A DNA stretch of 37,575 nt from CAUZJO01 sp963580245. Its GTDB lineage: Bacteria > Sumerlaeota > Sumerlaeia > MVZB01. Location of the stretch: positions 1-37,575 of the forward strand of contig CAUZJO010000026.1 in the NCBI GenBank assembly GCA_963580245.1, written 5' to 3'. How positions within the stretch are numbered: position 1 is the first letter of the stretch; each line of letters begins with the position of its first letter. The translations under genes and the position numbers were made by a program. The notes beneath the pieces were generated by a model that searched no databases, was not told the origin of the DNA, and saw nothing but the letters and a program-made list of their open reading frames with translations. Below are positions 33,962 to 37,575 of this stretch, one piece after another.

Positions 33962-34585
33962 TCACGACGAGGCATGGCGGTGCTTGAGACCCTCTCGCAC
34001 GAGGGCCTCCGCGTCCGCCCCGTTACCCAGCGTGTGTAGAGCAAGCGCGATGGCCCGGCGGGCCTGTGCGGGCCGCACGTCCAAGGCCTCGAGTGCCGCG
34101 ACCGCGTCTCGGGCGGCCTCGTTCCGGAGGGACGTATCCAGTGGATCCGTCGGACGCACGGGCTCGGGAAGACTTGCGGCCAGGCGCTTGACCCGCCCCC
34201 TGAGTTCGATGATCAGCTTTTGGGCCATCTTGGGCCCGATCCCCTTGACCTCGCGGAACCGCTCGCTGTCATCCGCAAGCGTGGCCTGAACGATCTCCGA
34301 GATGGAAAGGTCGGAGAGGATGGCCAATCCCAGACCCGGCCCCACGCCCGACAGGCCCAGGAAGATATCGAAGACGTCGCGTTCATGGCGGGTCGCGAAG
34401 CCGTAGAGGCGGAGCGCGTCTTCGCGGACGTAGGTGCGGACCCACAGGGCGGTTTCGGCCCCGGGCTCGCCCGCTTGGTTGGCCGTTGGGGTGGGAACCG
34501 AAACGCCATAGCCCACTCCATCCACCTCGATCACCAGGTGGTCGTCTTGCCGTTCCAACAAAACTCCCCGTAGATATTCAATCAT
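33962..34585 (-). CDS. ruvA: Holliday junction branch migration protein RuvA
   Basis: RuvA binds four-way junctions as a tetramer and loads the RuvB motor. ATG 34585 starts MIEYLRGVLLERQDDHLVIE, the OB-fold domain, with EVDGVGYGVSVP. Two helix-hairpin-helix motifs follow, LSGVGPGLGLAILS and VKGIGPKMAQKLIIELRGR, then an acidic linker and domain III (RDAVAALEALDVRPAQARRA) that binds RuvB. The 207-residue length is typical. The 30 in-frame codons upstream to 34675 have no family match. ruvB and ruvC, often adjacent, are not here. Stop is TGA; it converges on the TetR gene with 31 bp between. Confidence 0.94.
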   Translation of the reverse strand: MIEYLRGVLLERQDDHLVIEVDGVGYGVSVPTPTANQAGEPGAETALWVRTYVREDALRLYGFATRHERDVFDIFLGLSGVGPGLGLAILSDLSISEIVQATLADDSERFREVKGIGPKMAQKLIIELRGRVKRLAASLPEPVRPTDPLDTSLRNEAARDAVAALEALDVRPAQARRAIALALHTLGNGADAEALVREGLKHRHASS

Positions 34586-34977
34586 CCGCCATCGCTCCCG
34601 TCCCCCGGCTTTGATCATGCGGGGAAGCGTGGGCGCAGTGTATGATCTTGCCGGCACAAGGTCGATGGAAAACACGAATAGGCGGGGCGCGATTGCGCGC
34701 CGTCACTGGCGTCAATCAGCTCTCTGTGATTCCCCCTTCCCGAAAAGGGGTCTAATATGATTAGTCATGGGTGCGAACCCACGGATCGCGACTGATTTGC
34801 ACCCCCCTCCGTAGCCCTCCCATTGGCGGCCCTTGACGGTTCATTCGACTTGATTTAGCATCGACATGATCATGAAGAGTTGAAACGGCCAGCTCTCTCA
34901 TTGGTTTCCCCAAACGGCGGCTTTTTGATGTTCCAAGGCCCTACGCCTTCTCGCCCCTTGTACGGAGACCGTCCCCG
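34586..34977. other. Divergent intergenic region between ruvA and the FHA activator
   Basis: About 390 bp without a gene. It holds the plus-strand promoter listed separately and presumably the ruvA promoter on the other strand. No tRNA or sigma54 (-24/-12) site was recognised. Confidence 0.5.
34833..34861 (+). promoter_or_regulatory. Probable promoter of the FHA-sigma54 activator gene
   Basis: TTGACG at 34833-34838, a 17-bp spacer, then TAGCAT at 34856-34861, about 115 bp before the gene start. Good -35 and spacing, a fair -10. It looks like a housekeeping sigma-70 promoter. Confidence 0.5.
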
Positions 34978-36846
34978 ATGAGTTTGCTTCGGGCCAGCAG
35001 CGGTTCCGTTAAGGGGCGGGTCTTCCGGCTTCACGAACGGACGCGCATCGGGCGCGCTCCCGATAACGAAATCATCCTGATCGACCAGCTTGTCTCACGC
35101 TACCACGCGCTCATTATGCGCGACGGCATTCACTTTGTTCTGCGCGATCTGGGCAGCAAGAACGGAATGCGCGTCAATGGCAAGGCCGCCAATCTGCGGC
35201 GTTTGCATATCGGCGACCAGTTCCTGATTGGCAAGGCCATGTTCAGTTTCGAGGTCCCCAAGGAACTGAAGACGGCCCGTTATTCGGACTCGATGGTCCA
35301 GATGGACGCCTTCGCCGATAAGTTCATCAAAATTCAGGACCGAACGGACGCCGCGCCTCCGTCAAACGATCATCTCACCGAACTGATGCTCACGCTCAGT
35401 CAATTGCTCGAGGGCGAGTCCGAAGACGTGCCCAACCTCCTGCAGGCACTTGTTGAGCGGATGATCATCATCATGGATGCCACTTCGGGGGCGGTCCTGA
35501 TCCGGACCAGCAGCGGCGAACCCACTCCGTTGGTGACGGTCGGGCGTGAATCGAGGGTGATGATCAGCCAGGAGGGGGCCGGGGTCGTCCTCAAGGAGGG
35601 CAAGTCGGCCCTGACGGCGGCCTTGGTGGAGTCCGACGGCCAGATCCGCCCTCGATATCAACGCGCGCTGATGGCCCCCTTCATGCGTCGCGACCAGGTG
35701 CTGGGTGCCCTTTATGTTGAACGCCCTGACGGGGCTGAGTATACCGAAGAAGACCTGGTGTCGTTGCAGCGTTTGACCGCGTTGCTGGCCGGGGCGGTCC
35801 ATTACGTCGTCCACCTTGACCAACTCATCTTGTCCGCCCCGGCCGTGCAAAGCGGGCCCTACATCGGGGACTCGGGCATGGCCCAAGAGGTGCGCGACCG
35901 CATCCGGCGGGTCGCCTCCAACGATAGCACGGTGCTGCTGACCGGGGAAACGGGCACGGGCAAGGAACTGGTCGCCCACGCCATCCATGCGGCCAGCGAG
36001 CGTTCGAAGAGTCCGTTCGTCCCGATCGATTGTTCGGCCATTCCCGCCAACCTGATCGAGAGCGAGCTGTTTGGCCATGAAGCCGGTGCGTTTACGGGGG
36101 CGGACCGCCTCAAGCGGGGGAAAGTCGAGATGGCCGAAAGCGGCACGTTGTTACTCGATGAAATCGGCGAGCTGCAACTCGATCTTCAACCCAAATTGCT
36201 GCGTTTTCTCGAGGAACGCATTTTCTACAGAGTGGGCGGTCTCAAGCCCATCTACTCCGACGTGCGCGTGGTGGCGGCGACCAACCGCAACCTACAGGAT
36301 GCCGTCGAAAAGGGGCGTTTTCGCGAGGACTTGCTCTATCGGCTCAATGTGATGCCGATCCACCTGCCCCCGCTACGGATGAGGATTGAGGATACCCGGG
36401 CGCTGATCGAACACTTCGCCTCCAGGCTTGCTTCACGTGTGGGCAAGCCGTATTTGGGCCTGATCGACGAGACCTGGACGTACCTGAGTCAATACTCGTG
36501 GCCGGGCAACGTGCGGGAGTTGCGCCACTCGCTGGAGCGGGCGCTGATCCTGTCGGATGACGGCCTCCTGCGACCTGAACATTTCCAACTCCGGATTCCC
36601 GCCGACGCGCTCGAAGTCACGGCGCAAGGTGAACGCACGGGCACGCAGGTCGAACTTGTGGAGGAGGACGACGACGACCCTCCAACCCATCCCGAAGCCC
36701 CGCCGACCCTGGCCCAGGCCGAGGCCGAAGCGATTCGCCGGGCATTGCGATTTGCCGACGGCAACCGCGTGCGCGCGGCGAAGTTGCTAAAGATTCATCG
36801 CAACACGCTGGCGAAGAAGATCAGTGATTACGGGATCAGTATCTGA
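34978..36846 (+). CDS. FHA-GAF sigma54-dependent transcriptional activator
   Basis: A four-part enhancer-binding protein of 622 residues. Residues 1-95 form an FHA phosphothreonine-binding domain (RTRIGRAPDNEIILIDQLVS, RYHALI, DLGSKNGMRVNG). Residues about 125-285 are a GAF sensor (LVERMIIIMDATSGAVLIRT; APFMRRDQVLGALYVERPDG). Residues about 295-540 are the AAA+ core: Walker A TGETGTGKELVAHAIH near 321, the sigma54-contact loop GHEAGAFTGA, Walker B GTLLLDEIGEL, RFREDLLYRLNVMPI and YSWPGNVRELRHSLERAL. The C-terminus is a Fis-type helix-turn-helix (GNRVRAAKLLKIHRNTLAKK). It should remodel sigma54-RNA polymerase when a phosphothreonine partner, made by a Ser/Thr kinase, binds the FHA domain. No kinase or sigma54 promoter is in the window, so the regulon is unknown. 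The start is supported by GGAGA nine bases upstream. Confidence 0.93.
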   Translation: MSLLRASSGSVKGRVFRLHERTRIGRAPDNEIILIDQLVSRYHALIMRDGIHFVLRDLGSKNGMRVNGKAANLRRLHIGDQFLIGKAMFSFEVPKELKTARYSDSMVQMDAFADKFIKIQDRTDAAPPSNDHLTELMLTLSQLLEGESEDVPNLLQALVERMIIIMDATSGAVLIRTSSGEPTPLVTVGRESRVMISQEGAGVVLKEGKSALTAALVESDGQIRPRYQRALMAPFMRRDQVLGALYVERPDGAEYTEEDLVSLQRLTALLAGAVHYVVHLDQLILSAPAVQSGPYIGDSGMAQEVRDRIRRVASNDSTVLLTGETGTGKELVAHAIHAASERSKSPFVPIDCSAIPANLIESELFGHEAGAFTGADRLKRGKVEMAESGTLLLDEIGELQLDLQPKLLRFLEERIFYRVGGLKPIYSDVRVVAATNRNLQDAVEKGRFREDLLYRLNVMPIHLPPLRMRIEDTRALIEHFASRLASRVGKPYLGLIDETWTYLSQYSWPGNVRELRHSLERALILSDDGLLRPEHFQLRIPADALEVTAQGERTGTQVELVEEDDDDPPTHPEAPPTLAQAEAEAIRRALRFADGNRVRAAKLLKIHRNTLAKKISDYGISI

Positions 36847-36849
36847 GGG

Positions 36850-37290
36850 TCAGTCGCGGACGTGCCACTGCCCCGAGCCGTCCTTGACCAGGTCGATTGT
36901 CGGTGTCTCATCGCCCGGCGCTCTGGGCGCGTGAGGCGGGGATCCCGGTGGTTCGGACCACCGTTCAGACTGGGCGGAGCGGCCGGGCTTCGGCGGCTTT
37001 GACCAACTTTGCTTGACCCGTTGAAACCATGCCCACGGCCGCGACACGATCAGATAACCGACCCGTGCGATCCACGTCAATATGCCCATCGCCACGGCAA
37101 ACGTGAAAACCAGACCCACGAAGATCCCGGCCACGATCAGGGTGAGCAACACGCCGAGTGGACCGGGAATCCGATGCTGGGTGAACGATTTGTGGTCGAT
37201 ATGTCGTAGCGTGACCATCAGTGGTTCGTCGATGCGTCCGGAATTTGAAGCGTCCGCCGCCACCGGCCGCGGATCGCCACCTCTTTGCAT
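36850..37290 (-). CDS. Small membrane protein, unknown function
   Basis: The 146-residue frame has a soluble N-terminus, one long or hairpin-like hydrophobic segment (GPLGVLLTLIVAGIFVGLVF, then FAVAMGILTWIARVGYLIV), a basic stretch and a proline-rich tail ending TIDLVKDGSGQWHVRD. ATG 37290 is the longest start; an internal ATG 24 codons later is also possible. It converges on the activator gene with only three bases between the stops. No family recognised; the layout suits a small membrane-anchored accessory protein. Confidence 0.55.
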   Translation of the reverse strand: MQRGGDPRPVAADASNSGRIDEPLMVTLRHIDHKSFTQHRIPGPLGVLLTLIVAGIFVGLVFTFAVAMGILTWIARVGYLIVSRPWAWFQRVKQSWSKPPKPGRSAQSERWSEPPGSPPHAPRAPGDETPTIDLVKDGSGQWHVRD

Positions 37291-37362
37291 GCTACCTCAA
37301 TTCAAGTTGGATCGATAGGGAATGATTTGTGTCCACGGCGGATCTCGCCGCGGCGTCGGCGC

Positions 37363-37563
37363 TCAGCTCGCACGCGGATCGGCCTGCTGGTCTTGCGGTT
37401 GAGGATAAATTTCATCGTACAGCCACGCCAGAACCACCATGAAGATGATCAGACTGACGGGCAGGCGCCAGGGGAAGCTGAAGATGGCATCGATCAGGAT
37501 CATGATATAGGCCCCGTAGATCGGGATGCATCGCAGGGCCCGGTTGGGATCGGGTTGGCGCAT
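37363..37563 (-). CDS. Short hydrophobic protein at the window edge, possibly 5'-partial
   Basis: Sixty-six residues with two predicted membrane helices (IPIYGAYIMILIDAIFSF; LPVSLIIFMVVLAWLYDEI) and a polar C-terminal tail rich in Gln, Asp and Pro. The frame is open to the right edge (YFAI before the ATG), so the true start may lie outside. It lies upstream of the membrane protein at 36850-37290 on the same strand, 72 bp apart, so the two may form an operon. No family recognised. Confidence 0.5.
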   Translation of the reverse strand: MRQPDPNRALRCIPIYGAYIMILIDAIFSFPWRLPVSLIIFMVVLAWLYDEIYPQPQDQQADPRAS

Positions 37564-37575
37564 GATCGCGAAGTA

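Overview
The window reads as a chromosomal segment of a GC-rich bacterium, most likely Planctomycetota or a related lineage (Hydrogenedentota or Sumerlaeota would also fit). This is an inference from gene content: a pseudopilin of the FLEAQTRAK type, a McsB-ClpC pair, an N-terminal ECF sigma fragment, an FHA-sigma54 activator, a bacterial Spondin_N protein and secreted collar-domain and propeller proteins. No rRNA, tRNA or CRISPR array was seen.

Layout. 1-1176: edge of a possible insertion sequence, then a secreted collar-domain gene broken by an amber codon. 1526-5985: minus-strand uvrC, an RDD membrane protein and hisC. 6043-10639: a methyltransferase on plus, then a minus-strand group of cyclase, Nramp-like transporter and PfkB/KDG-type kinase. 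11041-15115: a Gfo/Idh/MocA remnant, a TolB-like propeller, a broken pseudopilin and an M28 peptidase with PDZ. 15176-18358: a scrap zone with an ECF sigma fragment, a SWIM-SNF2 helicase (frameshifted, helicase-C lost) and a convergent Ala/Leu/Pro-rich gene with two in-frame TAA codons. 18589-23248: a small zinc protein, then mcsB and clpC (arginine phosphorylation feeding ClpCP proteolysis), with a near-consensus promoter and a strong terminator. 23313-27872: a secreted propeller-like protein with a frameshift in its signal peptide, ligA and dut. 27900-31528: a probable integron gene cassette. 31825-37575: a triply damaged two-domain Spondin_N gene, a TetR regulator, ruvA, an FHA-GAF-AAA-HTH activator and two small membrane proteins.

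Main discovery. The 3.6-kb stretch 27900-31528 has the anatomy of a single integron cassette. It starts at a GTTAGAC core site 27 bp after dut. It ends in a 60-nt attC-like hairpin whose R'' box (GTCTAAC) is the exact complement of the cassette's own 5' core, and whose L''/L' arms pair perfectly except for one extrahelical G. Its cargo is a SIR2-STAND NTPase with a helical C-terminus, an antiphage-type architecture, now carrying three frameshifts and one opal codon. No integrase gene is in the window, so it looks like a lone cassette at a secondary site or the relic of an array.

Second theme. About 21 kb of housekeeping and regulatory genes (uvrC, hisC, mcsB, clpC, ligA, dut, ruvA, the activator and others) have no lesion. 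Seven accessory or secreted genes, about 11 kb together, carry around a dozen stops and frameshifts, and two further genes survive only as N-terminal fragments. TAG, TGA and TAA are all used as true terminators, in two cases at the end of the very gene that carries an internal TAG, so genetic-code reassignment is unlikely. Real pseudogenisation fits better than random assembly error, but only read-level data can settle it.
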